DNA of 64,000 nucleotides, taken from assembly GCF_017916295.1 (NCBI RefSeq), contig NZ_JAFMSS010000007.1, forward strand, positions 62,001-126,000. Reading direction: 5' to 3'. This stretch comes from Rubellimicrobium arenae (GTDB lineage Bacteria > Pseudomonadota > Alphaproteobacteria > Rhodobacterales > Rhodobacteraceae). The translations under genes were made by a program, and so were the position numbers. Shown here in pieces: positions 27,182 to 35,777 of this stretch. Position 1 is the first letter of the stretch. Every line of letters starts with the position of its first letter. The notes beneath the pieces were generated by a model that was not told where the DNA came from, did not search any database, and saw nothing but the letters and a program-made list of their open reading frames with translations.

Positions 27182-29248
27182 TCATGCGGTCCTCCGGATG
27201 TCAAGGCAGCCGTCGGCGCGGCCGGTGACGGTGAAGCCGCGAGGGACGATGACGGTCGTCTCGGCCTCGGTGACGGCGAGGGGGCCCGGGGCGGTCATGC
27301 CGTCGGTCAGGCGTTCGCGGGGGAGGGTGCGTCCGTCGGCCCATTCGCCCGCGACGGGGTCGAAGAGGCGGCGGTGGGTGCCCTCGGCCTCGCCGGAGGC
27401 CGTCGCATCGGGGGTGGGCTGGGTGGCGGCGAGGGGCGTGGAAGCGTTGACGGCCCAGACGGTGATCTCGATCGGCAGACCCTGGACCGCGCGGCCGAAC
27501 AGGGCGGCGTAGTCGGCGGTGAAGCGGTCGCGCAGCGCCTCGGTGGTGGGGGCGGCGGCGAGGTCGGGGGCGAGGGGGACGGGGATCTCCCAGCCCTGGC
27601 CCTTGTAGCGCATGTAGAGCTTCACGTCGGTCAGGATCGTCGCCTGCGGATCGCAGGAGCGGACGAAGGCGCTGGCCTCCTCGGCGAGGTCGTGGAGGAT
27701 CGTGCGGGCGGTGTCGCCGTCGAAGGCGTCGAGGCGCATGTAGACCGAGCGCGTGGCCTCAAAGGCGTAGGGGGCGCGCAGGAAGCCGATGGCGGAGCCG
27801 ACCCCGGCCCCCGGCGGGACGAGCAGGCGCGTGATGCCGAGCTTCTCGCAGAGCCGCCCGGCGTGGAGGGGGGCCGCGCCGCCGAAGGCGATCATGGTGT
27901 AGTCGCTCAGGTCCTCGCCATTCTCGACCGCGTGGACGCGGGCGGCGTTGGCCATGTTCTCGTCCACCACCTCGGAGACGCCGAAGGCGGCCTGCACGGG
28001 GTCCATGTCGAGGTGCTGCCCGACCTCGGCGCGCAGCGCGGCCTCGGAGCGGTCGGGGTGGAGGGGGATGGAGCCGCCGGCGAAGTTGTCGGGGTCGAGG
28101 CGGCCGAGGATCAGGTCGGCGTCCGAGACGGCCGGGCGTGTGCCGCCGCGCCCGTAGGCGGCGGGGCCCGGTTCGCTGCCCGCCGATTCCGGGCCGACGC
28201 GGATCTGGCGCATGGAGTCCACATGCGCGAGGGAGCCGCCGCCGGCCCCGATCTCCACCATGTCGATGACGGGGATGCTGATCGGCATCCCGGAGCCCTT
28301 CTTGAAGCGGTAGCTTCGCGCGACCTCGAAGACGCGGGCGGTCTTGGGGGCGAAGTCTCGGATCAGGCAGATCTTGGCGGTGGTGCCGCCCATGTCGAAG
28401 CTGAGCACGCGGTCGAGGCCGTGGCGGCGGGCCACGTCGGCGGCGAAGATCGCGCCGCCCGCGGGGCCGGATTCGACGAGGCGGACGGGATATTGGGCCG
28501 CCGTCTCGATGGAGACGATGCCGCCCCCCGAGTGCATCAGGAAGATGGGGCAGGCCGCGCCATCGGCGGCGAGGCGGTCGCGGAGGCGGCCGAGATACGA
28601 CTCCATCATCGGCTTGACGTAGGCGTTGGCGCAGGTGGTGTTGAAGCGTTCGTATTCCCGCATCTGCGGCGAGACGTCGGAGGAGAGCGACACGGACAGG
28701 TGCGGCAGGCGGTCGGCCAGCACCTCGCGCACGAGGCGCTCATGATCCGGGCGCAGGTAGCTGTGGAGGAAGCCGACGGCGACGCTGTCGAACCCCTCAA
28801 GCTCCGGGACCAGCGCCTCGATGTCGGCGCGGGCGAGGGGGTGGAGGACATTCCCCCCGGCGTCCACGCGTTCGCGCAGGGTGAAGCGGGCGTCGCGCGG
28901 GATAAGGGGGAGGGGCAGGACGAGGTTGAGGTCGTACTGCTCGAAGCGGCTTTCGGTCCGCATCTCGATCACGTCGCGGAAGCCCTCGGTGGTGATGAGG
29001 GCGGTGCGCGCGCCGCGCCGCTCGATCAGGGCGTTGGTGGCGAGCGTGGTGCCGTGGATGATGCGGGTGAGCGCGGAGGGCGGCAGGCCCGCCTTGGCGC
29101 AGACCTGGCGCAGGCCGTCGAGGATCGCGTCCTCGGGCGCGGCGTAGGTGGTCAGGACCTTGGTGGAGTGGAGACGCCCGCCCGTTTCGAGCACAACGTC
29201 CGTGAACGTGCCGCCGATATCGACGCCCAGGTTTGCTTCATCCGTCAT
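27182..29248 (-). CDS. hyuA: Hydantoinase A / oxoprolinase alpha family protein
   Basis: A 688-residue ATPase-fold subunit of the HyuA family. The N-terminal GVDIGGTFTDVVLE is the phosphate-binding motif; IIHGTTLATNALIERRGART, LSFDMGGTTAKICLIRDF and AFGGAAPLHAGRLCEKLGIT are family hallmarks. With HyuB it opens cyclic amides using ATP. It heads an operon hyuA-hyuB-DAO oxidase-uronate dehydrogenase. Length fits the family (about 690). Confidence 0.93.
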   Translation of the reverse strand: MTDEANLGVDIGGTFTDVVLETGGRLHSTKVLTTYAAPEDAILDGLRQVCAKAGLPPSALTRIIHGTTLATNALIERRGARTALITTEGFRDVIEMRTESRFEQYDLNLVLPLPLIPRDARFTLRERVDAGGNVLHPLARADIEALVPELEGFDSVAVGFLHSYLRPDHERLVREVLADRLPHLSVSLSSDVSPQMREYERFNTTCANAYVKPMMESYLGRLRDRLAADGAACPIFLMHSGGGIVSIETAAQYPVRLVESGPAGGAIFAADVARRHGLDRVLSFDMGGTTAKICLIRDFAPKTARVFEVARSYRFKKGSGMPISIPVIDMVEIGAGGGSLAHVDSMRQIRVGPESAGSEPGPAAYGRGGTRPAVSDADLILGRLDPDNFAGGSIPLHPDRSEAALRAEVGQHLDMDPVQAAFGVSEVVDENMANAARVHAVENGEDLSDYTMIAFGGAAPLHAGRLCEKLGITRLLVPPGAGVGSAIGFLRAPYAFEATRSVYMRLDAFDGDTARTILHDLAEEASAFVRSCDPQATILTDVKLYMRYKGQGWEIPVPLAPDLAAAPTTEALRDRFTADYAALFGRAVQGLPIEITVWAVNASTPLAATQPTPDATASGEAEGTHRRLFDPVAGEWADGRTLPRERLTDGMTAPGPLAVTEAETTVIVPRGFTVTGRADGCLDIRRTA

Positions 29249-29307
29249 GGTGGCGCGACGCTAGCCGCGCCACCCCGGGAAGGGAACCCCCGCCCAAATC
29301 CGGTTCG

Positions 29308-30957
29308 TCAGGCCCCGGCCCCGACTGCCGCGGCTGCCCCCGAGGTCTCGGTCGAAACGTCCAGCGCAGCGGCCGACTCGAGATAAACGTAGCCGTGCGC
29401 GGGAAGGGTCACCGTCCGGCCCGCCACCTCGGCCTGCTGGGGGCCGACGGGTTGCGCCTCGTCCGACAGGGTCAGGCCGAGCGGCCGTTCGCTCAGGTTG
29501 AACAGGCAGGTCAGGACCTTGCCCCCGTGCGAACGCACGACGCCCAGGATCGGTTCGGGAAGGTCGAGGAAGCCCGTGGTGCCCAGCCGCAGCGCGTCAT
29601 GCGACTTCCGGAAGGCGAGGCTGGCCCGGTAGGCATGAAGGACGGAGTCGTTCTTCGCCTCCTGCAGGTCCACGGACCGGGCGGCCTGCGGTTCCTTGAC
29701 GGGAAGCCAGGGAAGGCCGGTCGAGAAGCCCGCGTTGGTCTGCGCGTGCTCCCAGACCATGGGGGTGCGGCAGCCGTCGCGGCCCTTGATCTCGGGCCAG
29801 AAGGAAATGTAGCCGAGGTCGCGCAATTCCTCGAAGAGGATGTCGGTCTCGGTCTGGCCCAGTTCCTCGCCCTGATAGAGGCCGAGCGTGCCGGGAAAGC
29901 TGCAGAGCATGGCGACGGACTGCCGGGCCACCGCGTCCACGTCGCCGCCGGGCTTGGTCCAGCGCGTGGCGTGGCGCGTCACGTCGTGGTTCGAGAAGGA
30001 CCAGCAGGGCCAGCCGTTCGGGGCCTTGTCCATGAAGGCCTGGACGCGGCTCCGGAAATGGCGGGCCGTGTGGTCGGGGCCCAGGAACTCGAAGGAATAG
30101 GCCATGTGCAGCTTGTCGCCGCCCGAGGTGTATTCGGCCATGATGTCGATCTGGCGCCCGGCTTCGCCGACCTCCCCCACCATCATGATGTCCTGGTATT
30201 CGTCGGTGAGCCGGCGCATCCGCCGCAGCACGTCGATGTTCTGCGGCCGCGTCTTGGAGAAGCGGTGGTCCTGCGCCTCGTAGGGGTTGGTCGGGAACTC
30301 GGTCCATTCCGAGGGCGGGTTGTCGCGCAGCTGCCTGTCGTGGACGAAGAAGTTCACGGTATCGAGCCGGAACCCGTCCACGCCCCGGTCGAGCCAGAAG
30401 CGCATGGCGTCCAGAAGCGCGTCCACCACCTCGGGGTTGTGAAAGTTGAGGTCGGGCTGCTCGGTCAGGAAGTTGTGGAGGTAGTACTGCCGCCGCCGCG
30501 CCTCGAACTGCCAGGCCGAGCCGCCGAAGACCGACAGCCAGTTGTTGGGCGGCGTGCCGTCCGCCTTGGGGTCGGCCCAGACGTACCAGTCGGCCCTGGG
30601 GTTGATGCGGTCCTGGCGGCTTTCCTTGAACCAGGGGTGCTGGTCCGAGGTGTGCGAGAGCACCTGGTCGATGATGACCCGAAGCCCGAGCCGGTGCGCT
30701 TCCTCGACCAGGGCGTCGAAATCCTCGATCGTGCCGAAGAGCGGGTTCACCGCCTTGTAGTCGCTGACGTCGTAGCCCATGTCGCGGTCCGGCGAGGCGA
30801 AGAAGGGCGACAGCCAGATCGCGTCGGCGCCCAGGGCCGCCACATGGGCGAGCCGCCGCGTGATCCCGGGCAGGTCCCCGACGCCATCCCCGTTCGAATC
30901 CTGGAACGACCGGGGATAGATCTGGTAGATCACCGCGTCCCGCCACCATTCGCGCAT
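29308..30957 (-). CDS. GH13 alpha-glucosidase (oligo-1,6-glucosidase type)
   Basis: A 549-residue glycoside hydrolase family 13 enzyme. It starts MREWWRDAVIYQIYPRSFQD, as alpha-glucosidases do, and holds the four conserved regions: IIDQVLSHTSDQHPWF, nucleophile Asp in FRLDTVNFF, acid Glu in MMVGEVGE and the transition-state Asp in FSNHDVTR. It has no signal peptide, so it acts on imported oligosaccharides in the cytoplasm. It stands apart from the ABC importers of the window, and its neighbours give no further hint. Confidence 0.92.
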   Translation of the reverse strand: MREWWRDAVIYQIYPRSFQDSNGDGVGDLPGITRRLAHVAALGADAIWLSPFFASPDRDMGYDVSDYKAVNPLFGTIEDFDALVEEAHRLGLRVIIDQVLSHTSDQHPWFKESRQDRINPRADWYVWADPKADGTPPNNWLSVFGGSAWQFEARRRQYYLHNFLTEQPDLNFHNPEVVDALLDAMRFWLDRGVDGFRLDTVNFFVHDRQLRDNPPSEWTEFPTNPYEAQDHRFSKTRPQNIDVLRRMRRLTDEYQDIMMVGEVGEAGRQIDIMAEYTSGGDKLHMAYSFEFLGPDHTARHFRSRVQAFMDKAPNGWPCWSFSNHDVTRHATRWTKPGGDVDAVARQSVAMLCSFPGTLGLYQGEELGQTETDILFEELRDLGYISFWPEIKGRDGCRTPMVWEHAQTNAGFSTGLPWLPVKEPQAARSVDLQEAKNDSVLHAYRASLAFRKSHDALRLGTTGFLDLPEPILGVVRSHGGKVLTCLFNLSERPLGLTLSDEAQPVGPQQAEVAGRTVTLPAHGYVYLESAAALDVSTETSGAAAAVGAGA

Positions 30958-31038
30958 TCTGCCCGCTCCGCTTGCTGCACCGCAGCGTGGCCTTACCGTG
31001 GATCGGTTCGCCCCGCTAGGCGGAACCTTGGCCCGAAA

Positions 31039-31485
31039 TCAGTGCAGGGCGGAAGGCCGCTGCCAGGACACGAGCGCGCAGCGCAGGGCCAGGCCGGCCT
31101 CCTGGGCAAGCTGCACGAGCGAGGGGGCGAGATCGGGCCGCACCATCAGGCAGGCCAGCATCAGCGCGTCCTCGCGCTCGCCTTCGGTGGCGGTCTGGAC
31201 GAGCTGGGCGAAGGCCGCCTCGTCCGCGCCCAGGCAGGGGCAGCCGCCCCCATGGCGCATCAGCGGCCGGCGGCAGCCGCCCAGGCAATGCCGGCACAGC
31301 GCGTCGAAGGCGCGCGCCGCCCGTTCGCCATGTCCCTCGCCCAGCGCGCAGCCGAGATCCTCGGCCAGCGCCTCGCGCCCGCCGTCGCACCAGCGCCGGA
31401 GCGCCCGGACCGACAGCCCCTCGAGCGGCTGGAGCGTGTCGATATGCCCGACCGGGGCGCCCCCCACGGGAACGGGCGCGCTCAT
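31039..31485 (-). CDS. Cys-rich protein encoded after hemP
   Basis: A 148-residue protein with no membrane helix. Seven cysteines lie in the first 85 residues: C33, C46, then C64, C67, C71, C82 and C84 in the order CxxCxxxC followed by CxC, which could bind a metal or an iron-sulphur cluster. The rest is helical (EGEREDALMLACLMVRPDLA). Its ATG overlaps the hemP stop (ATGA), so the two are co-translated, which points to a job in heme or iron handling. No family name is known to me. Confidence 0.8.
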   Translation of the reverse strand: MSAPVPVGGAPVGHIDTLQPLEGLSVRALRRWCDGGREALAEDLGCALGEGHGERAARAFDALCRHCLGGCRRPLMRHGGGCPCLGADEAAFAQLVQTATEGEREDALMLACLMVRPDLAPSLVQLAQEAGLALRCALVSWQRPSALH

Positions 31486-31649
31486 TTCGTGAGGATCAGC
31501 TTGCCCGCGCGGGTGATGCGCAGGGTGTAGGTCTGGCCGTCGAGGACGATCTGCGCCTGCCCGGACGACCCCACGAGGTCGCGGGCGTCGTGGACCGGGG
31601 GAACGGGGATGCGCGGGTTCGGCGCTGGCACGAACGAAAGCGTGGCCAT
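31482..31649 (-). CDS. hemP: Hemin uptake protein HemP
   Basis: A 55-residue protein of the HemP family, shown by the C-terminal signature YTLRITRAGKLILTK preceded by the strand QAQIVLDGQ. The N-terminus is Pro-rich and unstructured. It is a small cytoplasmic protein tied to heme-uptake operons and usually induced under iron limitation. A ribosome site (GGAGGC) lies ahead of the ATG at 31649. The typical receptor and hmuSTUV genes are absent from the window; only the Cys-rich downstream gene accompanies it. Confidence 0.88.
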   Translation of the reverse strand: MATLSFVPAPNPRIPVPPVHDARDLVGSSGQAQIVLDGQTYTLRITRAGKLILTK

Positions 31650-31714
31650 CGGGGAGCCTCCTGGGGACGCGGGACGGACGATGGCTGTCCCGCCGGAGCG
31701 GGATGGCTGCGGCT

Positions 31715-31744
31715 ATAGTTGAGTGAAACAGTAGGGCATGTCAA
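31715..31744 (-). promoter_or_regulatory. Candidate promoter of hemP
   Basis: On the minus strand TTGACA (31744-31739) is followed after 18 bases by AACTAT (31720-31715), about 65 bases before the hemP ATG. The TTGACA is a perfect -35 element. A 6-bp hairpin (TCCCGC/GCGGGA, 31688-31703) sits in the predicted leader. No iron-regulator box could be assigned with confidence. Confidence 0.5.
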
Positions 31745-31750
31745 CGCCCG

Positions 31751-32419
31751 TCATCCCTTGAGCATCCGAAGCCCCTGCGTCACGTCGGTTCGCACCGCGA
31801 GCCGCAGCCCCGGCTCGTCCCCGGCCTTGAGCGCGGCCAGGATCAGGCGGTGGTTCCGGGGCGGCTCGGTCCGCTGGAGGCGGCCATAAAGCGCCCGCAT
31901 CGTCGGGCCGAGCTGCAGCCAGACGGTTTCCGTGAGCGCGAGGATCGCCGGCGACTGGGCGCGCAGATACAGCGTCCGGTGGAATTCAAGGTTCAGGCGG
32001 ATGTAGCCGGTGGCGTCATGGCGGGCGACCATGCGGCTCACGCCCTCGTTGATCGCCTCGAGCCGGTCGATCAGCGCGAAGTGCGCCCGGGGCAGGGCGC
32101 GGCTGGCCAGCTCGGGCTCGAGGAGGGCGCGGAGGGTCGCCAGCTCCTCGATGCGTTCGTTGGACAGCGCCGGGGTCGAGATGCGCCCCGACAGCGACAT
32201 GGTCAGCGCCCCCTCGGCCGCGAGCCGTTGCACGGCCTCGCGCGCGGGCGTCATGGAAACGCCGAACTCCTTGCCGATGCCGCGCAGGGTCAGCGCCGCG
32301 CCGGGCGCGATCTCGCCATGCATGATCCGGGCGCGCAGGGCGCGGTAGATCCGGTCGTGGATGCGCGCGCCCGAATCGGTGGGCTTTTCGGACAGGGCGG
32401 GGCGGGGTTCGGGCGTCAT
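31751..32419 (-). CDS. GntR family regulator (FCD type)
   Basis: A 222-residue regulator. The N-terminal winged helix contains IGKEFGVSMTPAREAVQRLA, the DNA-reading helix of GntR proteins; the rest is an all-helical FCD ligand domain with the usual His and Arg pattern (NLEFHRTLYLRAQSP, NHRLILAALKAGD). It would be a metabolite-responsive repressor. The gene is alone; its target is not evident, as hemP downstream is not a usual target. Confidence 0.9.
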   Translation of the reverse strand: MTPEPRPALSEKPTDSGARIHDRIYRALRARIMHGEIAPGAALTLRGIGKEFGVSMTPAREAVQRLAAEGALTMSLSGRISTPALSNERIEELATLRALLEPELASRALPRAHFALIDRLEAINEGVSRMVARHDATGYIRLNLEFHRTLYLRAQSPAILALTETVWLQLGPTMRALYGRLQRTEPPRNHRLILAALKAGDEPGLRLAVRTDVTQGLRMLKG

Positions 32420-32450
32420 GGCCTTTTGTGGGCGCCTCCGCCCCCCGGGG

Positions 32451-33140
32451 TCAACCGAGCCTCAGCCGGTGCAGTCCGATCCCTTCGACCCGCAGCCAGT
32501 CGCGATGACGCTCGAAGTCGGGGCAGATCCCCTCGACGAGGGTCCAGAAGGCGGGCGAATGATCCATGCGGGCGAGATGCGCGACCTCGTGGGCCGCGAC
32601 GTAGTCGAGCACCTCGGGCGGGGCGAGCACGAGCCGCCAGGAGAACATCAGATGCCCATCCGCCGTGCAGGACCCCCAGCGCGAGCGCGTGTCGCGCAGG
32701 GTCAGGCGGGTGTAGCTCCGGCCGATGCTGCGGGCGTGGCGGTCGCAGGCCGCCGCCAGCCGGTCCCGGGCCGCCGCCCGAAGGAAGGCCGAGAGCCGGG
32801 CCGCCAGCCGGTCGCCCCCGGACGGCACGAGAAGGCGGTCCCCGTCGATCGCGATGCGGTTGCCTTCGCCGGGGCAGAGCAGCAGGTCGCGCCCTTCGAA
32901 GGGAATCGTCCGGCCGAAGGCGGGCAGGATCAGCGTCGGCGCCTGGGCGAGATGGTCCCGAAGCCAGCCCTCCCGCTCGCGCAGGAAGGCCAGTCCGTCC
33001 CCCAGGCGCGCCCGCAGCGGCAGCGTCAGGGTGACCCGTCCGTCGGTCCCGGAGATTCGCAGGGAAAGTCGTCGCGCCCGGGCCGATCGCCGCAGCGAGA
33101 CGGCCACCGGGGGGTCCCCCGGTAAGATATGGTCCTGCAC
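32451..33140 (-). CDS. YgjP-like metallopeptidase domain protein (M48/DUF45)
   Basis: A 229-residue protein. The zinc motif is HEVAHL followed by the third ligand in MDHSPAFW, the typical DUF45/YgjP C-terminal layout, with DTRSRWGSCTADG ahead of it. The N-terminal half carries the usual RRSARARRLSLRIS strand. I chose the GTG at 33140 because a GGGGGA site precedes it and homologues start near this point; the frame is open 96 bases further upstream. Substrate unknown. Confidence 0.85.
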   Translation of the reverse strand: MQDHILPGDPPVAVSLRRSARARRLSLRISGTDGRVTLTLPLRARLGDGLAFLREREGWLRDHLAQAPTLILPAFGRTIPFEGRDLLLCPGEGNRIAIDGDRLLVPSGGDRLAARLSAFLRAAARDRLAAACDRHARSIGRSYTRLTLRDTRSRWGSCTADGHLMFSWRLVLAPPEVLDYVAAHEVAHLARMDHSPAFWTLVEGICPDFERHRDWLRVEGIGLHRLRLG

Positions 33141-33270
33141 CCGATGTCCCCCCGAACCCAAAGCACTTGCCACGCGTTTGCCGTTATGGCAGGGGACCCC
33201 GATGCGCTGCAAGTGCGAGGTTCTCTGGACTCGCATCCGCGCGATCCGCTGAACCGGAAAGGATCATCCG

Positions 33271-33591
33271 ATGCCCAAGGAAGAATGGGGCAAGAAGCGA
33301 GTCTGTCCGACCACGGGCAAGCGCTTCTACGACCTGAACCGCACCCCCGTGGTAAGCCCCTACACGGGCCAGATCGTCAGCATCGACGTGGGCCGTTCGC
33401 GGACCATGGTCGCTGACGCCGAGGATGCGCAGACCAAGCGCCTCAAGATCGGAGACGAGGACGATCTGCTGCTCGACGACGACGACGCGGTCGACGACGA
33501 CGCCGATCTCGGGGACGAAGTCCTGGAGGACGACGAGGACGAGGAAGTGTCCTTCGAGGATCTGGGCGACGTCGCCGGCGACGACGAGTGA
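33271..33591 (+). CDS. TIGR02300 family (FYDLN acid) protein
   Basis: A 106-residue alphaproteobacterial protein. The N-terminal KKRVCPTTGKRFYDLNRTPV is the family signature, and the C-terminal half is extremely acidic (runs of Asp and Glu). GGAAAGGA lies before the ATG. Its role is unknown; the acidic tail suggests a nucleic-acid-mimic or chaperone-like task. It is followed by a strong hairpin and the tRNA-Ala gene. Confidence 0.93.
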   Translation: MPKEEWGKKRVCPTTGKRFYDLNRTPVVSPYTGQIVSIDVGRSRTMVADAEDAQTKRLKIGDEDDLLLDDDDAVDDDADLGDEVLEDDEDEEVSFEDLGDVAGDDE

Positions 33592-33602
33592 TTGACGCAG
33601 GG

Positions 33603-33638
33603 GGAGCGCAGGGGGACGAAAAAGAACCCTTGCGCTCC
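33603..33638 (+). terminator. Terminator hairpin after the FYDLN protein gene
   Basis: GGAGCGCAGGG at 33603-33613 pairs with CCCTTGCGCTCC at 33627-33638 with a single bulged T, around an A-rich loop. It starts 12 bases after the stop codon at 33591 and ends 60 bases before the tRNA. There is no long T-run, but the stem is strong and the place is right for a terminator. Confidence 0.65.
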
Positions 33639-33698
33639 TCCTCGACGCCCACTAGAGAGCGTCGGGCAGGCAGCAGACACCCAAGCCTGCAACCGGAT

Positions 33699-33774
<76 letters not shown>

Positions 33775-34129
33775 AACAAACCAATCTTGAGAATTTTGAC
33801 GAGTCGCGGTGATGAGGGTTGTTGCCTTGTGCAAGGCTGACCGACTCGCGCCGGATCTGCTCACTTCGCAAGACATGTCCTGAGGCGCCGTCCGCCGTGG
33901 CCTGCTCCTGCGGGCGTTTGGCAGAGGCCTGGTGTTCACCTGTGGAGTGGTCCTGCCAGGCGGCAGCTTGGGCTTCAGACGCGGGTCTGGCCTTCGGCTG
34001 ATCCCGTGGATCAAGGGGCTTCGCCTGTCGGCTGGCGGGAGCTCGTAAGTCCCGCAATGTCGTCCTGGACCCGTCCTGATCCAGGGCCGGATGGCTCGGC
34101 AGACGCCGGGCGGCCCCGTCGGCCCTGCG
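33775..34129. other. Intergenic stretch, no gene seen
   Basis: About 355 bases between the tRNA-Ala and the end of the VPLPA-CTERM gene. Short ORFs are present but none has a ribosome site with plausible protein composition. An imperfect hairpin (CCTGGA at 34064-34069 with TCCAGG at 34080-34085) could help terminate the VPLPA-CTERM gene. Confidence 0.6.
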
Positions 34130-35044
34130 TCAGGCGGCCGGCTTGCGCCGGCGCATCAGGCCCAAGCCGCCCAGGGCGCTAAGGAGCAGGACGCTCCCGG
34201 CCGGAAGCGGGACCGGCGAGGGCTGCGCAATGGTCGCGGCCTCGGAGCCGGCAGTCAGGATCGGCGCGCTCGTTGCCATGGGGCTGCCCGAGAGATCCGA
34301 GAGGACAGGGGTCACAAGGCTTCCCGACGTTCCAAAGCCCATCGACGGAAGGGGCTGGCTCGGGGCGGCCTCGACCACCAGCGCGCCCGAGCTGGTCGGC
34401 AGGGCCTCGGCCGTGATCGTGGTCTTGGCCGGAGAGGCCACCGGGCCCGGGTTGGTCGTGGTCGATCCGGCGGGAACGGCGGAGCCAGCCGAGGCGGCCG
34501 AGGCCAGCCCGCCATTCAACGTGACCGGCGCATCCGCCAGTCGGGCGTAGAGGGTCACGTGCGACAAGGCGTTCTTGCCGGTGGTGGCCCAGCGTCCCGA
34601 GGACACGCCTTGCGGCAGCAGGAAGGCCGCCCAGGTCGAGATCGTGTTGCTGTTGCCGCCGGTCTTGAAGGCCAGGATCAGGTCCGTGAACACCTTGCCG
34701 GCCGGGGGCAGGAGCGAGGCGATCGACCAGGTTCCACCCAGCGTTCCGTTCGCGACCGACAGCGCGGTGGGCCGCAGGCCGCTGCTGGCGTCATCGCTCT
34801 TGTCAAGAAGCTGCAGGCCCGCGCCGTAACGGGCAAAGATCGGGTCCGGGCTCGCTCCACCAGGGTTGCCCGAGGTGTTCGCATCGACCCCTGGCACGGC
34901 CGCAGCAAAGCATGTGGCTTCTGCGGACGTGGTCAGCGTGAAGCTCTGGCCGACGGCGGCGCAGGTCGCGGCGCCAGCCGGATCGGAGCCCAGCCCCAGG
35001 ACGAGGGTGACTGCGGCGGCGGCGGTGACTGCGAGGCGTCCCAT
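34130..35044 (-). CDS. VPLPA-CTERM sorting domain protein
   Basis: A 304-residue secreted protein. It has a Sec signal peptide (about residues 1-25, ending PAGA), a low-complexity Ala/Ser/Thr/Gly-rich body with few charged residues, and a C-terminal tripartite sorting signal: the VPLPAGSVLLLSALGG motif plus helix, then the basic MRRRKPAA. This tail is the VPLPA-CTERM type handled by exosortase XrtD, so the protein should be exported, cleaved and placed at the cell surface or in the matrix. No exosortase gene is in the window. The body has no recognised domain. Confidence 0.85.
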   Translation of the reverse strand: MGRLAVTAAAAVTLVLGLGSDPAGAATCAAVGQSFTLTTSAEATCFAAAVPGVDANTSGNPGGASPDPIFARYGAGLQLLDKSDDASSGLRPTALSVANGTLGGTWSIASLLPPAGKVFTDLILAFKTGGNSNTISTWAAFLLPQGVSSGRWATTGKNALSHVTLYARLADAPVTLNGGLASAASAGSAVPAGSTTTNPGPVASPAKTTITAEALPTSSGALVVEAAPSQPLPSMGFGTSGSLVTPVLSDLSGSPMATSAPILTAGSEAATIAQPSPVPLPAGSVLLLSALGGLGLMRRRKPAA

Positions 35045-35525
35045 TCATCTGCTCCTGTACGTGCCCACGGCGCCGCCCTGCAGCGGCTTGGCCGATCACC
35101 CGAACAGGTTCGTCTTGATGGACCACCGCCGGGGCGCTGCACGAGATATCAATCGCTCTCGATGCAATCGCGTGAGTCCTTTTCCAGATTCGCGGCCCTG
35201 CGTCAAGCGCTTGCGACTAAATCGCATTCGATTTATCAGTCTCGCAGACGAAGTTCGGCAATCCGCCCTTGTGCATGGTGCGATGTGATTGATTCCCCTG
35301 GTGGGCAGGTGCGGTGGATAAGTTTGGCGGACTGGGGCCTCGGCATCCGGATCCGTCGGGCCTTGGTCGCCCGGTGTGGATCGGTTCGGCGGAAAACCGT
35401 CGCGGCAATGGCTGCAAGACGCCTTTCCACTGCCTCGGATTAACCATTTTGACCCAACATTCCTGCAAAGAACTGCAGAGCCCGCACGCGGTCCCGTCTT
35501 GGGCCGTCAGGACGCAGAGGACACC
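35045..35525. other. Divergent intergenic region
   Basis: About 480 bases between the start of the VPLPA-CTERM gene (minus) and the first small membrane-protein gene (plus). It is visibly more AT-rich than the neighbouring coding DNA (for example around 35160-35290) and should hold promoters for both genes. No convincing gene or clear -35/-10 pair could be fixed. Confidence 0.5.
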
Positions 35526-35777
35526 ATGACCGAACTATCGAGCGCCTTTGGGAGCAATCCGTTGAACCTGTTCCCATGGTCGTCCCGGAGGCGGCCGGAC
35601 CATGCATCCACGGCCGATCACGCGGATGCGGAACCGGACGAACAGACGGAGGCCGATCTCCTGGCCGCCTGCGACGCCGGGCTGATGCCGGCTTTGTTGC
35701 TGGGGGCGGCGATGTTGTCTGCCTTGGCCATGTGGGTCGTCCTGGTCAGGGCCGTGGTGAACCTCTTCCTCTCCTGA
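35526..35777 (+). CDS. Small C-terminally anchored membrane protein, copy 1
   Basis: An 83-residue protein: a polar, acidic N-terminal half (residues 1-47) and one C-terminal helix (about 54-77, ALLLGAAMLSALAMWVVLVR) ending in NLFLS. It is paralogous to the 88-residue protein at 36921: both share EADLL-(A/G)-x-C-(D/E)-AGL-x-P before the helix and end in FLS. AGAGGACACC precedes the ATG. No family is known to me. A free Cys at the membrane border is shared by both copies. Confidence 0.7.
   Translation: MTELSSAFGSNPLNLFPWSSRRRPDHASTADHADAEPDEQTEADLLAACDAGLMPALLLGAAMLSALAMWVVLVRAVVNLFLS

Noticed and set aside
31496..31744. An 82-codon minus-strand frame over hemP
   Set aside because: It is a different frame from the clear HemP signature (YTLRITRAGKLILTK) and is Arg/Ser/Pro-rich, a shadow.
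34851..34863. GCTCCACCA repeated from the tRNA-Ala 3-prime end, considered as a second attachment site
   Set aside because: Only nine bases match and they lie inside the VPLPA-CTERM coding frame; chance is the better explanation.
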